Source of the DNA: Paracoccus marcusii
GTDB lineage: Bacteria > Pseudomonadota > Alphaproteobacteria > Rhodobacterales > Rhodobacteraceae
Length of the DNA: 33,537 bases
Direction of reading: 5' to 3'
NCBI RefSeq assembly: GCF_006151785.1
Contig: NZ_VDDD01000024.1
Span: 1-33,537, forward strand
In this document: positions 1 through 8,400 of the stretch, piece after piece
Layout of the letters: each line of letters begins with the position of its first letter
Position numbering within the stretch: position 1 is the stretch's first letter
Notes under the pieces: generated by a model
What the model was told of the DNA's origin: nothing
The model's database searches: none
Seen by the model: the letters and a program-made list of their open reading frames with translations, nothing else
Program-made: the position numbers and the translations under genes

Positions 1-528
1 CCGCGCATCCAGCCAGCCGCGCAGCCCCGCCACCGCCTGCAGGGCCGGATCGGCGGGGCGCGGCCCCAGGACCCTTGCCAGCGCCGGGTCGGGATCGATC
101 CTGTGGATCAGCGCCAGCTGGCGGCCCAGGTCGCGGCCCAAGGCCTCGCGGTCGCCGCCAAGCGTCGTGTCGCGCACGACCTTGGGGCCATAGCCGGTGC
201 CGCCCACCCAGGCCATCGCCGCGAAGGGCGCGCCGATGACCGTTGGGTCATCGCAGAAGCCTAGGGGTTCGGGCACGCGCACACCCGCGCGGTGGGCCGC
301 GGCGATGATCGCATATTCCTCTGCCCGAGACCGGCTGGCGGCGATGGTCGCGGGGGCGTCGCGCCGGATCACCAGGCGGCGCAACATCCCGTCCGCCGTG
401 ACCGTCACCGCCCAGTTCTCCTGGATCGCGCCGCCAGACAGCTTGTCCGCGGCGGTGACCCGCGCGCCGGGCAGGTCCAGCGTCATCGCCAGCCAGGCGT
501 CAAGCGCGGCGTTATCCGTCAGGCTCAT
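1..528 (-). CDS. Phosphotransferase family protein (APH-type), 3' end beyond the window
   Basis: The first 176 codons of an aminoglycoside-phosphotransferase-like (APH) kinase are present; the rest lies beyond the left edge. The protein starts MSLTDNAALDAWL and contains the glycine-rich stretch KLSGGAIQENW near residues 29-39, a beta-strand with VIRRDA that would carry the nucleotide-contact region, and an AxMAWVGG segment, as seen in APH-family proteins linked to acyl-CoA metabolism. The start ATG (526-528) overlaps the stop of the upstream acyl-CoA dehydrogenase gene as ATGA, so the two are probably translationally coupled. In many bacteria this pair occurs together and resembles the two halves of ACAD10/ACAD11, whose kinase part phosphorylates 4-hydroxyacyl-CoA; that role is an inference here. 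The catalytic HxD region lies outside the window. Confidence 0.85.
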   Translation of the reverse strand, partial: MSLTDNAALDAWLAMTLDLPGARVTAADKLSGGAIQENWAVTVTADGMLRRLVIRRDAPATIAASRSRAEEYAIIAAAHRAGVRVPEPLGFCDDPTVIGAPFAAMAWVGGTGYGPKVVRDTTLGGDREALGRDLGRQLALIHRIDPDPALARVLGPRPADPALQAVAGLRGWLDAR

Positions 529-1736
529 GCGCCCCAGCCCCAGAAGTCGTCCCCTTCCCGTGCATAGGCATCGGCCAGCACCATCCGGTGCACCTCGGAG
601 GCGCCATCGACCAGCCGCGCCTGCCGGGCATAGCGATAGATCCATTCCAGCACCGTGTCGCGGCTGTATCCCCGCGCGCCGTTCAGCTGGATCGCCACGT
701 CGGCGGCCTGATGCAGCGTGTCGGCGACATGCAGCTTTGCCATCGAAACCTCCTTGCGGGCATGGCTGCCGTGGTCCAGCGCCCAAGCCGCATTCATCGT
801 CAGCAGCCGCCCGATCTGAATGTTCAGCGTCACGCCGCCCAGCATCAGCCGCACCGATTCCCGGTCGGCCAGCCGGATGCCGAAGCCCTCGCGCGCGTCG
901 ACATAGGCCTGCGCCTCGGCCATTGCGCGCTTGGCCAGACCCAGCCAGCGCATGCAATGGGTCAGCCGCGCGGTGCCAAGCCGGATCTGCGTGACCTTCA
1001 GCCCGTCGCCCACGCCCATCAGGCGGTTCTCGTCGGGGATCTCCAGCCCGTCGAACTCCAGTTCGCAATGGCCGCCATGCTCCTCGGGGCCCATGATGGC
1101 GATGCGGCGCAGGATCTTCCAGCCGGGCTGGTCGCGGTGGAACAGGAAGGCGGTCAGATGGCGGCGGCGTTCGTCGGGATTCGGGTCGGTGCGCGCGATC
1201 AGGATGAAATGCGCCGCCCCCTCGGCCCCGGTGATGAACCACTTGCGGCCGGTGACGCGCCAGACATCGCCGTCGCGCACGGCGGTCGTGCCGATCATGC
1301 CGGGGTCGGACCCGCCACCCGGCGCGGGTTCGGTCATCACGAAGCTGGACCGCACCTCACCCGCGACCAGCGGCGCCAGCCAGCGCGCCTGCTGATCGGG
1401 GGTGCCCACGCGGGCCAGGATGTCCATGTTCCCGTCATCGGGGGCCGCGCAGTTGAAGACCGCGGGCCCGAAGATCGAGCGGTTCGCCTCCTCGTACATC
1501 ACCGCGCGGCCGGTGACGGGCAGGCCCATGCCCCCCAGGGCCTGCGGCACCTGCGGGCACCACAGCCCCGCCGCGCGCGCAAGCGCGCGCAGCGCCTGCA
1601 GGGGCGCGTCGGCGATGTTGTCATGATCGTCCCAGTTGGCGCGGTCGGCCTCGACCGGCAGGATATGGGTGTCGACGAAATCACGGGTACGGCGGCGGAT
1701 GTCCTCCAACCGGGGGTCCAAGGTGAAATCGATCAT
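525..1736 (-). CDS. Acyl-CoA dehydrogenase family protein
   Basis: A 403-residue FAD-dependent acyl-CoA dehydrogenase that would oxidise an acyl-CoA to the enoyl-CoA in the cytoplasm. It begins MIDFTLDPRLEDIRRR and shows the family order: N-terminal helical domain, a middle beta-domain with FVMTEPAPGGGSDP (FAD/substrate loop) and WRVTGRKWFITGAEGA, and a C-terminal helical domain with QLNGARGYSRDT and DGASEVHRMVLA. The start was chosen at the ATG preceded by a GAGGAGAGG ribosome site about 5 bases upstream; the longer in-frame extension toward 2090 overlaps kup antisense-free coding sequence and looks noncoding. It is coupled to the downstream phosphotransferase gene by a 4-base ATGA overlap, the arrangement typical of ACAD10/11-like pairs. 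The substrate cannot be read from the sequence. Confidence 0.93.
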   Translation of the reverse strand: MIDFTLDPRLEDIRRRTRDFVDTHILPVEADRANWDDHDNIADAPLQALRALARAAGLWCPQVPQALGGMGLPVTGRAVMYEEANRSIFGPAVFNCAAPDDGNMDILARVGTPDQQARWLAPLVAGEVRSSFVMTEPAPGGGSDPGMIGTTAVRDGDVWRVTGRKWFITGAEGAAHFILIARTDPNPDERRRHLTAFLFHRDQPGWKILRRIAIMGPEEHGGHCELEFDGLEIPDENRLMGVGDGLKVTQIRLGTARLTHCMRWLGLAKRAMAEAQAYVDAREGFGIRLADRESVRLMLGGVTLNIQIGRLLTMNAAWALDHGSHARKEVSMAKLHVADTLHQAADVAIQLNGARGYSRDTVLEWIYRYARQARLVDGASEVHRMVLADAYAREGDDFWGWGA

Positions 1737-1834
1737 GTCAGTCCTCTCCTCGCGCCATCCGCGTCCTGCCGGGGCCCACCATCCACCAGCCTCCGCGCGA
1801 TGTCGATGCCGGGCGATCCAGACCCGGCGCCGCG

Positions 1835-3777
1835 TCAGATCAGCAGTTGCTGACCCAGGACGATCACGCGGCTGCTGGGTAGACGATAGAAGTCGGTGGC
1901 GTTCGCAGCGGATTTGGACAGGGACACGAACAGCGTCTCCTGCCAGGCGGGCAGTTCGCGCGTCTTGCCGGGGCGGAACGTGCGGCGGCTGAGGAAGAAG
2001 GACGTCGACATGATGTCGAAGCGCACGCCTTCCTTGCGGGCCAGGGTCAGCGCCTTGGGCAGGTTCGTCTCCTCCATGTAGCCGAAACACATGTCGATGC
2101 GGATGAAGCGGTCGGACAGGCGCGTCACCGTCAGGCGGTCGTTGTCGGCGACATAGGGGCGCGTCGCCACGGTCACGCAGACGATGATGTTCGTCTCGTG
2201 CAGGACATAGTTGTGCTTGAGGTTGTGCAACAGCGCGGCCGGCGCGATGTCGGGTTCCGCGGTCAGGAAGACGGCGGTGCCGGGCACCTCGACCAGCCGG
2301 TCAGAGCGGGCCAGCATCTCGATCAGCGCGGCCGTGGGGGTGGCGCTGCGCCGGGCCTGGGCCTGGACGTGACGGGTGCCGCGGATCCAGGTCCACATCA
2401 GCACGATCATCACGGCGGCCATCATGATCGGCACCCAGCCCCCGTTCGGGATCTTGATCGCGTTCGATCCCAGGAACAGCAGTTCGAGCGCCAGCAGCGG
2501 CGTGACCACCACGGCGACCAGCATCAGGGGCCAGCGCCAGACCCGCAGGAACACGACCGAGGCGAGGATGGTGGTGATGACCATGTCCCCCGTCACCGCG
2601 ATGCCGTACGCCGCGGCCAAGTCCGAGGACGACCCGAACACCACCACCAGCACGACCACGCCGATGGCCAGAATCGCGTTGATCTTGGGCAGGTAGATCT
2701 GCCCCTCCTGGGTCTCGGAGGTGTGCAGGATCTCCAGCCGGGGCAGCAGGTTCATGCGCACCGCCTGCTTGATCATCGAAAACGCGCCCGAGATGACCGC
2801 CTGGCTGGCGATGACCGTGGCCATCGTCGCCAGGATCACCAGGGGCAGCAGCGCCCAGGGCGGCGCCATCAGGAAGAACGGGTTCGTCACCCGGTCGGGA
2901 TGGGCCAGGATCATTGCCCCCTGCCCCAGATAGCTGAGGGTCAGGGCGGGCCAGACCAGCAGCACCCAGGCCATGCGGATCGGGCGACGCCCGAAATGGC
3001 CCATGTCGGCATAAAGCGCCTCTCCTCCGGTGACGGCCAGGAAGACCGATCCCAAGACGATCAACGAGGCCAGCTTGTTCGTGACCAGGAACGCCCCGGC
3101 ATGCACGGGGCTGAGCGCGCGCAGGATCGACCAGTCGTCGCCGATATGGGACAGCCCCATCACCGCCATGACGACGAACCAGGTGACCATGATCGGCCCG
3201 AACAGGATCGACACCGCCCCCGTGCCCCACCGCTGGACGATGAACAGCCCGGTGATGATGGCCAGCGTGACGGGCACCACGTAGGGGCCGAAGGCGGGGG
3301 CCACGATGGTCAGCCCCTCGACCGCGGACAGGACCGACATGGCGGGTGTGATGATCGCGTCCCCGAAGAACAGCGATATGCCGATCATTCCCAGCACCAT
3401 CAGCCAGACGGGCCGCTTGCCCAGTGCCTGCTGGATCAGGGTCACCAGGCTCAGCGTGCCGCCCTCGCCCCGGTTGTCGGCGCGCATGATCAGGGCGACG
3501 TACTTGAAGCTGACGATCGAGATCAGCGTCCAGATCAGCAGCGAGATCACCCCCACCACATCATCCGGCGACAGCCCGTCGCGCGACGCGGCATGCAGCG
3601 ATTCGCGCATCGCATAGATCGGAGAGGTTCCGATGTCGCCATAGACGACCCCGATCGCCCCAGGACCAGCCCGCCCAGGTTGCTGGAACCATGCTGCCCC
3701 GCGGTGGGAAGATCGGACAGGTGCGCCGATGCGGCGGCAGGTTGCGCCGGACCGTCGGGGGTGACGTGATCGCTCAT
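1835..3777 (-). pseudogene. kup: Kup-type potassium transporter, frameshifted near the N-terminus
   Basis: Encodes a KUP/HAK/KT K+:H+ symporter: about 12 membrane segments, the signature GVVYGDIGTSPIYAMRE, and a soluble C-terminal part ending VLGQQLLI. The reading frame is broken. The natural start MSDHVTPDG at 3777 reads through LGGLVLG in one frame, while AIGVVYGDIG and everything after it is one base out of register. The break is at the CCCC run 3658-3661 (GGGG on the coding strand); one extra G would give LGGLVLGAIGVVYGD and a 647-residue protein of normal length. Starting instead at a TTG at 3787 keeps one frame but gives an arginine-rich N-terminus and destroys the first membrane segment. 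Either a real mutation or a homopolymer sequencing error. A stem-loop lies in its leader. Confidence 0.9.
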
Positions 3778-4091
3778 GTGTCGACAACTCTCTTGGCAGC
3801 GCCGTGGCCTGCAGGCGCTGCCGCCTCTAGCAGGCACGCGTCGCATTGAGAAGAACGGCCCGCGTTCATCTGACATCCACGAAGGCGATCACGTCAAACC
3901 CTAGCCCGGCAAGACCGGCACCATGCGTGCCGCCTGCCCATCGTTCAATCAGAACGGCACGATTCTGCCAAGCCGGATCGGGTGGCAGGTTCGATCTGTC
4001 GTTGGGTCACATCGTTACGGGGCCGAATCACGCCTGTCCCGGCGCGACGCGTGCAGGTGGAGCCGGACGTCGCCCGGCTGCCAGAGGTGCA
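3778..4091. other. Intergenic region between kup and guaD (314 bases)
   Basis: No convincing gene. Reading frames across it give low-complexity arginine-rich peptides without recognisable domains. It should hold the kup promoter and leader (with the hairpin at 3795-3822) and the 3' end of the xdh-guaD transcript. A weak hairpin, GCCGG (4062-4066) with CCGGC (4074-4078), lies just downstream of the guaD stop but has no T-run, so it is not called a terminator. Confidence 0.6.
3795..3822 (-). promoter_or_regulatory. Stem-loop in the kup leader
   Basis: A perfect 9-base inverted repeat, GGCAGCGCC (3795-3803) and GGCGCTGCC (3814-3822), separated by 10 bases, lies 18 bases upstream of the kup start codon. 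On the kup transcript it would form a stable hairpin immediately before an AAGAGAG ribosome-site-like stretch. It could be a leader element controlling translation or simply an upstream terminator without a U-run. No known riboswitch class was recognised. Confidence 0.4.
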
Positions 4092-5372
4092 TCAATCCGC
4101 CTTCTGCGGGCGACCGGCGACATAGGTCTGGGCCACCGCGCGGTCGTCGCCCATGATCTGCAGGACAAACAGCTCCTGGGCGAGGGTCTCAGCCTTTTCC
4201 ATCCGCAACGCCATGGCGGGGGTGGCACGGGCGTCGAGGACCACCAGGTCGGCGGCGCTGCCGGGGGCCAGGGTGCCGATCTCGGCCTCCATGCCCAGGG
4301 TCAGCGCGTTGCCGCGCGTGGCCCAGTGGAACGCCGCCAGCGGATGCAGCTTCTGCCCGCGCATCTGCAGGATCTTGTAGCCCTCAGCCAGGGTCTGCAG
4401 CATCGACCAGCTTGTGCCGCCGCCCACATCCGTCGCGATGCCGCTGACGATGCCCGCGGCGCGCAGCCCGTCGGCGTCGAACAGCCCCGACCCCAGGAAC
4501 AGGTTCGAGGTCGGGCAGAACACCGCATGGCTGCCGCTTTCTGCCATCCGGGCGATTTCGCGGGGTTCCAGATGGATAGAATGGCCCAGCAGCAGCTTGT
4601 CGGACAGCAGGCCGTAGCCCTCGTAGATGTCCAGATAGTCGCGCGCCTTGGGATAGAGCGACAGGGTGTATTCGATTTCGTCGACGTTTTCCGACAGATG
4701 CGTCTGCACGTGGCAGTCGGGATGGGCGCGGGCCAGCGCGCCGGCCGCTTCCATCTGTTCGGGGGAGGACGTGATCGCAAAGCGCGGCGTGATCGCATAG
4801 CGCTGCCGGCCCTTGCCGTGCCACTCCTGGATCAGCGCGGCGCTGTCGTCATGGCCCTGCTGCGGCGTGTCCAGCACGGCGGCCGGCGCATTGCGGTCCA
4901 TCATCACCTTGCCCGCGATCATGGCCATGTCGCGATCATGGGCGGCAGAGAACAGCGCCTCGGCGCTGGCCTTGTGGCTGGAGCAGAAGGCAACGGCGGT
5001 CGTCGTGCCATGCGCGGTCAGCTGGTCCAGAAACAGCCCCGCCATGCGGGTGGCATGCGCGGGGTCGGCGAATTCCGCCTCGGCCGGGAAGGTATAGGTG
5101 TTCAGCCAGTCCAGCAGCTGCGCACCCCAGCTGGCAATGACCTGCAACTGGGGAAAATGGATATGCGGGTCGATGAATCCCGCCAGGATCAGATGCGGGC
5201 GGTGGTCGATCTCCTCCAACCCGTCGCGGGTCAGTTCGGCATGATCGCCGACGGCGACGATGCGCCCGTCATCGACCAGGATGGCCCCGTCTTCCCAGAA
5301 GCGATGATTGTCGGCCGTGTCCTGGGGATCGGCATGAAAGTCGAGGACGCGGCCCCGGATCAGCTGTTGCAT
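4092..5372 (-). CDS. guaD: Guanine deaminase
   Basis: Converts guanine to xanthine and ammonia in the cytoplasm, feeding xanthine dehydrogenase. The 426-residue protein is of normal length for the amidohydrolase-superfamily guanine deaminases. Visible motifs are the zinc-ligand pair HxH at H70 and H72 (GFIDPHIHFPQLQ), the HLSENVDEI region, GHSIHLEPRE, and the ATDVGGGTSWSM segment holding the last metal-site aspartate. The start MQQLIRGRVLD at 5372 fits the family; longer in-frame extensions are the shadow of xdhC. The first 13 bases overlap the 3' end of xdhC in another frame, so it is the last gene of the xdhA-xdhB-xdhC-guaD operon and probably depends on translation of xdhC. Confidence 0.96.
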   Translation of the reverse strand: MQQLIRGRVLDFHADPQDTADNHRFWEDGAILVDDGRIVAVGDHAELTRDGLEEIDHRPHLILAGFIDPHIHFPQLQVIASWGAQLLDWLNTYTFPAEAEFADPAHATRMAGLFLDQLTAHGTTTAVAFCSSHKASAEALFSAAHDRDMAMIAGKVMMDRNAPAAVLDTPQQGHDDSAALIQEWHGKGRQRYAITPRFAITSSPEQMEAAGALARAHPDCHVQTHLSENVDEIEYTLSLYPKARDYLDIYEGYGLLSDKLLLGHSIHLEPREIARMAESGSHAVFCPTSNLFLGSGLFDADGLRAAGIVSGIATDVGGGTSWSMLQTLAEGYKILQMRGQKLHPLAAFHWATRGNALTLGMEAEIGTLAPGSAADLVVLDARATPAMALRMEKAETLAQELFVLQIMGDDRAVAQTYVAGRPQKAD

Positions 5373-6091
5373 GGGTATTTTTTCAAAGAAGAAGAGGTGA
5401 GGCGCGCCATCAGTTCGGCGGCGGTGAAGGCGGCGATGATTTCGGGGCGCTTGTCGCGCGAGAAGCCCGCCCCGATGGGACAGGTCAGGCCTGCGGCGTC
5501 GATCCCGCGCGAGGCGGCGAAGCGTTCGAACTGGGCCCGCTTGGTGGCGCTGCCGATCATCCCGACATAGGCCAGGTCGGTGCGGGCAAGCGCCTCGGCC
5601 GCCAGCAGGAAATCCAGTGCGTGATCGTGGGTCACGATCACCACGGACGTGCCGGGCCGGGCTGCGCGGATCTGCGCCTCCGGCAAGGGGGTCAGCAGGG
5701 TCGGGCCGCTGGCCTGCGCCAGCTCCTCCGGCCGGCTGTCGATCAGCAGGGCGTTGACAGGCAGCGGTTCCAGCGCCCGGGCCAGGGCGCGCCCGACATG
5801 GCCCGCGCCAAAGATCAGCGCGTCGGCGTGATCCTGCGGCGCGGGGCCGTGGCGGTCCAGCGTCAGCACCACCCGCCCGCCGCAGCACTGGCCAATCTGG
5901 GGGCCCAACGGCACGTCCATGATGGCATCGGCCTCGTCCCGCGCCAGCATCTGCCGCGCGCGGTCGATCGCCATGTATTCCAGCTGTCCACCGCCGATGG
6001 TGCCGGTGACCCGGTCGGGGGTCACGAACATCTCGGCCCCCGCCTCTCGCGGGGTCGAGCCCAGGGCCCGGGTGACGCGGACGCGGATCAT
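5360..6091 (-). CDS. xdhC: Xanthine dehydrogenase accessory protein XdhC
   Basis: XdhC binds molybdenum cofactor, supports its sulfuration and inserts it into the XdhB subunit. The 243-residue protein has the N-terminal XdhC/CoxI domain (TRALGSTPREAGAEMFV, GTIGGGQLEY, GQCCGGRVVLT) and a C-terminal Rossmann domain (ALIFGAGHVGRALA, VIVTHDHALD, YVGMIGSATKRAQF, CPIGAGFSRDKRPEIIAAF). The start ATG overlaps the xdhB stop as ATGA. Compared with typical XdhC proteins the N-terminus looks some 15 residues short, because the sequence begins directly at the first beta-strand (MIRVRVTRA). No better upstream start was seen, as that frame runs antisense-free inside xdhB and gives alanine/arginine-rich sequence. 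Its 3' end overlaps guaD by 13 bases. Confidence 0.94.
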   Translation of the reverse strand: MIRVRVTRALGSTPREAGAEMFVTPDRVTGTIGGGQLEYMAIDRARQMLARDEADAIMDVPLGPQIGQCCGGRVVLTLDRHGPAPQDHADALIFGAGHVGRALARALEPLPVNALLIDSRPEELAQASGPTLLTPLPEAQIRAARPGTSVVIVTHDHALDFLLAAEALARTDLAYVGMIGSATKRAQFERFAASRGIDAAGLTCPIGAGFSRDKRPEIIAAFTAAELMARLTSSSLKKYPCNS

Positions 6092-8397
6092 CCGCGCAGC
6101 CGCTCGACCGCCATCAGCACGCGTTCGGGCGTGGCGGGCGCATCCAGACGCGCGGGCGTGCGATAGTCGGCGACCGAGGCCACGGCCATGTTGATCGCCT
6201 CGAACACGCTGATGCCCAGGACGAAGGGCGGTTCTCCGACGGCCTTGGACCGCTTGATGGTCCGCTCGCTGGCCTCGGACCAGTCGGCCAGCGCGACGTT
6301 GAAGATGCGCGGGCTGTCGCTGGCAAGGGGCACTTTGTAGGTCGACGGCGCATGGGTGCGCAGGCGGCCCTTGGCATCCCACCACAATTCCTCGGTCGTC
6401 AGCCAGCCGGCACCCTGGACGAACGCGCCCTCGACCTGACCGCGATCCAGCACCGGGTTCAGGCTGCGGCCCACGTCGTGCAGGACGTCGGCGCGGTCGA
6501 TGACGTATTCGCCGGTCAGCGTGTCCACCGACACCTCGGCCACCGCGGCGCCATAGGCGAAATAGTAGAACGGCCGCCCCTGCCCCGTCGTCCGGTCCCA
6601 GTGGATCTTGGGCGTCTTGTAGAAGCCTGCCGCAGACAGCTGGATGCGCGCCATGTAGGCCGCGCGGATCACCTGGGCAAAGGGGATCATCTGATCGCCA
6701 GCCCGTACGTGACCCGGCACGAAGGCCACTTGGTCGGGGGCGACCTGCCATTTTTCGGCCACGAAGGTCACTAGGCGCGCCTTGATCTGTTCCGCCGCAT
6801 CCAGCGCCGCCATGCCGTTCAGGTCGGTCCCCGAGGACGCCGCCGTGGCCGAGGTGTTCGGCACCTTTTCCGTGGTGGTCTTGGTGATCTTGATGCGGCT
6901 CAGGTCACACTGGAACGCCTCGGCGACCACCTGGGCCACCTTGGTGTTCAGACCCTGCCCCATCTCGGTCCCGCCGTGATTCAGGTGGATCGAGCCGTCG
7001 GAATAGACATGGATCAGCGCCCCTGCCTGGTTGAACCAGGTCGCGGTGAAGCTGATGCCGAACTTGACCGGGGTCAGCGCGATGCCCTTGCGGATCACCC
7101 CACCCTTGGCGTTCCAGTCCAGCACTGCCTGCCTGCGGGCGTGATAATCGCTGCTGGCCTCCAGCTCATCGAAGATGCGCGGCAGGATCTGGTCCTGCAC
7201 CGTCTGGTGATAGGGCGTCAGCTGGCCGTTCTGGTACAGGTTGCGCTTGCGTACCTCCAGCGGGTCCATGCCCAAGGCATAGGCGATCTCCTCGACCATG
7301 CGTTCGGCCACGATGGCGCCCTGGGGGCCGCCGAAGCCGCGAAAGGCGGTGTTGCTGACGGTGTTCGTCTTCATCGGGTGGCTGCTGATGCGGACGTCCG
7401 GATAGAAATAGGCGTTGTCGGCGTGAAACAGCGCCCGGTCCGTCACCGGCCCCGACAGGTCCGCCGAAAATCCGCAGCGGGCATAGAAATCGCCCTCCAC
7501 CGACCGGATGCGGCCGTCATCGTCAAAGCCCACGGCGTAATCCACCACGAAATCGTGCCGCTTGCCCGTGGCGATCATGTCGTCGTCCCGGTCGGGGCGG
7601 ATCTTGACCGTCCGGTTCCAGCGCTTGGCCGCGACGGCCGCGACGCAGGCGAACAGGTTCATCTGCGTTTCCTTGCCGCCGAAACCGCCGCCCATGCGCC
7701 GCACGTTCACCACAACCGCGTTGCTGGGCACCCCCAGGACGTGGGCCACCATGTGCTGCACCTCGGACGGGTGCTGGGTCGAGACGTGCAGAACGACCTC
7801 GTCATCCTCGCCCGGCACGGCCATCGCGATCTGGCCCTCCAGATAGAAATGGTCCTGCCCGCCGATGGCAAAGCGACCCTCGATCCGGCGCGGCGCGGCG
7901 GCCATCGCCGCAGGCGCATCGCCGCGCTTGAGGGTCAGGGGGTCGGTCACATAGCCCATGCCCGCGTCGCGCGCCGCGATCGGGTCCAGCGCGTGGGGCA
8001 GCACGTCATAGTCGATCCGCGCCTTGTGCGCCGCGCGGCGCGCCTGGTCGCGCGTTTCGGCGATGACCGCAAAGACCGGCTGGCCCCAGAACTGCACCAC
8101 GCCTTCGGCAAAGATCGGGTCGTCGTTCTTGCCGTTGGGCGACACGTCGTTGACGCCCGGCAGGTCGGCCGCCGTCAGGATGCCCAGCACGCCCGGCTGC
8201 GCCAGCGTGTCGGTGAAATCCATGCCCGTGATGCGGCCATGGGCGCAGGACGACAGGCCCAGATAGGCGTGGATCGTGCCGGTGGGCTCGACCAGATCGT
8301 CGGTGTATTCGGCACGGCCGGTGACATGCTTGGCGGCGCTGTCATGGGCGGTGTCCTGATGGGCCTGGCCCGTGATGGTCGCGGTGTCGTCCTTCAT
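6088..8397 (-). CDS. xdhB: Xanthine dehydrogenase, molybdopterin-binding subunit
   Basis: Large subunit of the heterotetrameric bacterial xanthine dehydrogenase; it holds the molybdenum cofactor where hypoxanthine and xanthine are hydroxylated to urate. The 769-residue protein starts MKDDTATITGQ, enters the aldehyde-oxidase/xanthine-dehydrogenase a/b hammerhead domain (KHVTGRAEYTDD), and then shows the cofactor-binding motifs RRMGGGFGGKETQ, NTAFRGFGGPQG and ATAASSGTDLNGMAA. The catalytic glutamate is visible as E722 in AVGEPPFVLG, matching the GEPP loop of xanthine dehydrogenases. It follows xdhA by 3 bases with an AAGGAG ribosome site inside xdhA, and is followed by xdhC with an ATGA overlap. 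Confidence 0.97.
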   Translation of the reverse strand: MKDDTATITGQAHQDTAHDSAAKHVTGRAEYTDDLVEPTGTIHAYLGLSSCAHGRITGMDFTDTLAQPGVLGILTAADLPGVNDVSPNGKNDDPIFAEGVVQFWGQPVFAVIAETRDQARRAAHKARIDYDVLPHALDPIAARDAGMGYVTDPLTLKRGDAPAAMAAAPRRIEGRFAIGGQDHFYLEGQIAMAVPGEDDEVVLHVSTQHPSEVQHMVAHVLGVPSNAVVVNVRRMGGGFGGKETQMNLFACVAAVAAKRWNRTVKIRPDRDDDMIATGKRHDFVVDYAVGFDDDGRIRSVEGDFYARCGFSADLSGPVTDRALFHADNAYFYPDVRISSHPMKTNTVSNTAFRGFGGPQGAIVAERMVEEIAYALGMDPLEVRKRNLYQNGQLTPYHQTVQDQILPRIFDELEASSDYHARRQAVLDWNAKGGVIRKGIALTPVKFGISFTATWFNQAGALIHVYSDGSIHLNHGGTEMGQGLNTKVAQVVAEAFQCDLSRIKITKTTTEKVPNTSATAASSGTDLNGMAALDAAEQIKARLVTFVAEKWQVAPDQVAFVPGHVRAGDQMIPFAQVIRAAYMARIQLSAAGFYKTPKIHWDRTTGQGRPFYYFAYGAAVAEVSVDTLTGEYVIDRADVLHDVGRSLNPVLDRGQVEGAFVQGAGWLTTEELWWDAKGRLRTHAPSTYKVPLASDSPRIFNVALADWSEASERTIKRSKAVGEPPFVLGISVFEAINMAVASVADYRTPARLDAPATPERVLMAVERLRG

Positions 8398-8400
8398 GGC

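Noticed and set aside
1808-1828. Hairpin GCCGGG / CCCGGC between kup and the acyl-CoA dehydrogenase gene
   Set aside because: Six-base stem with a 9-base loop and no T-run; such stems are common by chance in DNA of this GC content.
588-1853. Long plus-strand open frame (421 codons)
   Set aside because: It lies antisense to the acyl-CoA dehydrogenase gene, is rich in H, Q, R and G as expected for the reverse of GC-rich coding DNA, and shows no domain.
2198-3769. Long plus-strand open frame rich in D, H, Q and R (523 codons)
   Set aside because: Antisense to kup; composition is a codon-bias artefact and no motif is present.
3923-4156. Small plus-strand open frame in the kup-guaD gap
   Set aside because: Cysteine- and arginine-rich without ribosome site or recognisable family; it also runs into guaD antisense.
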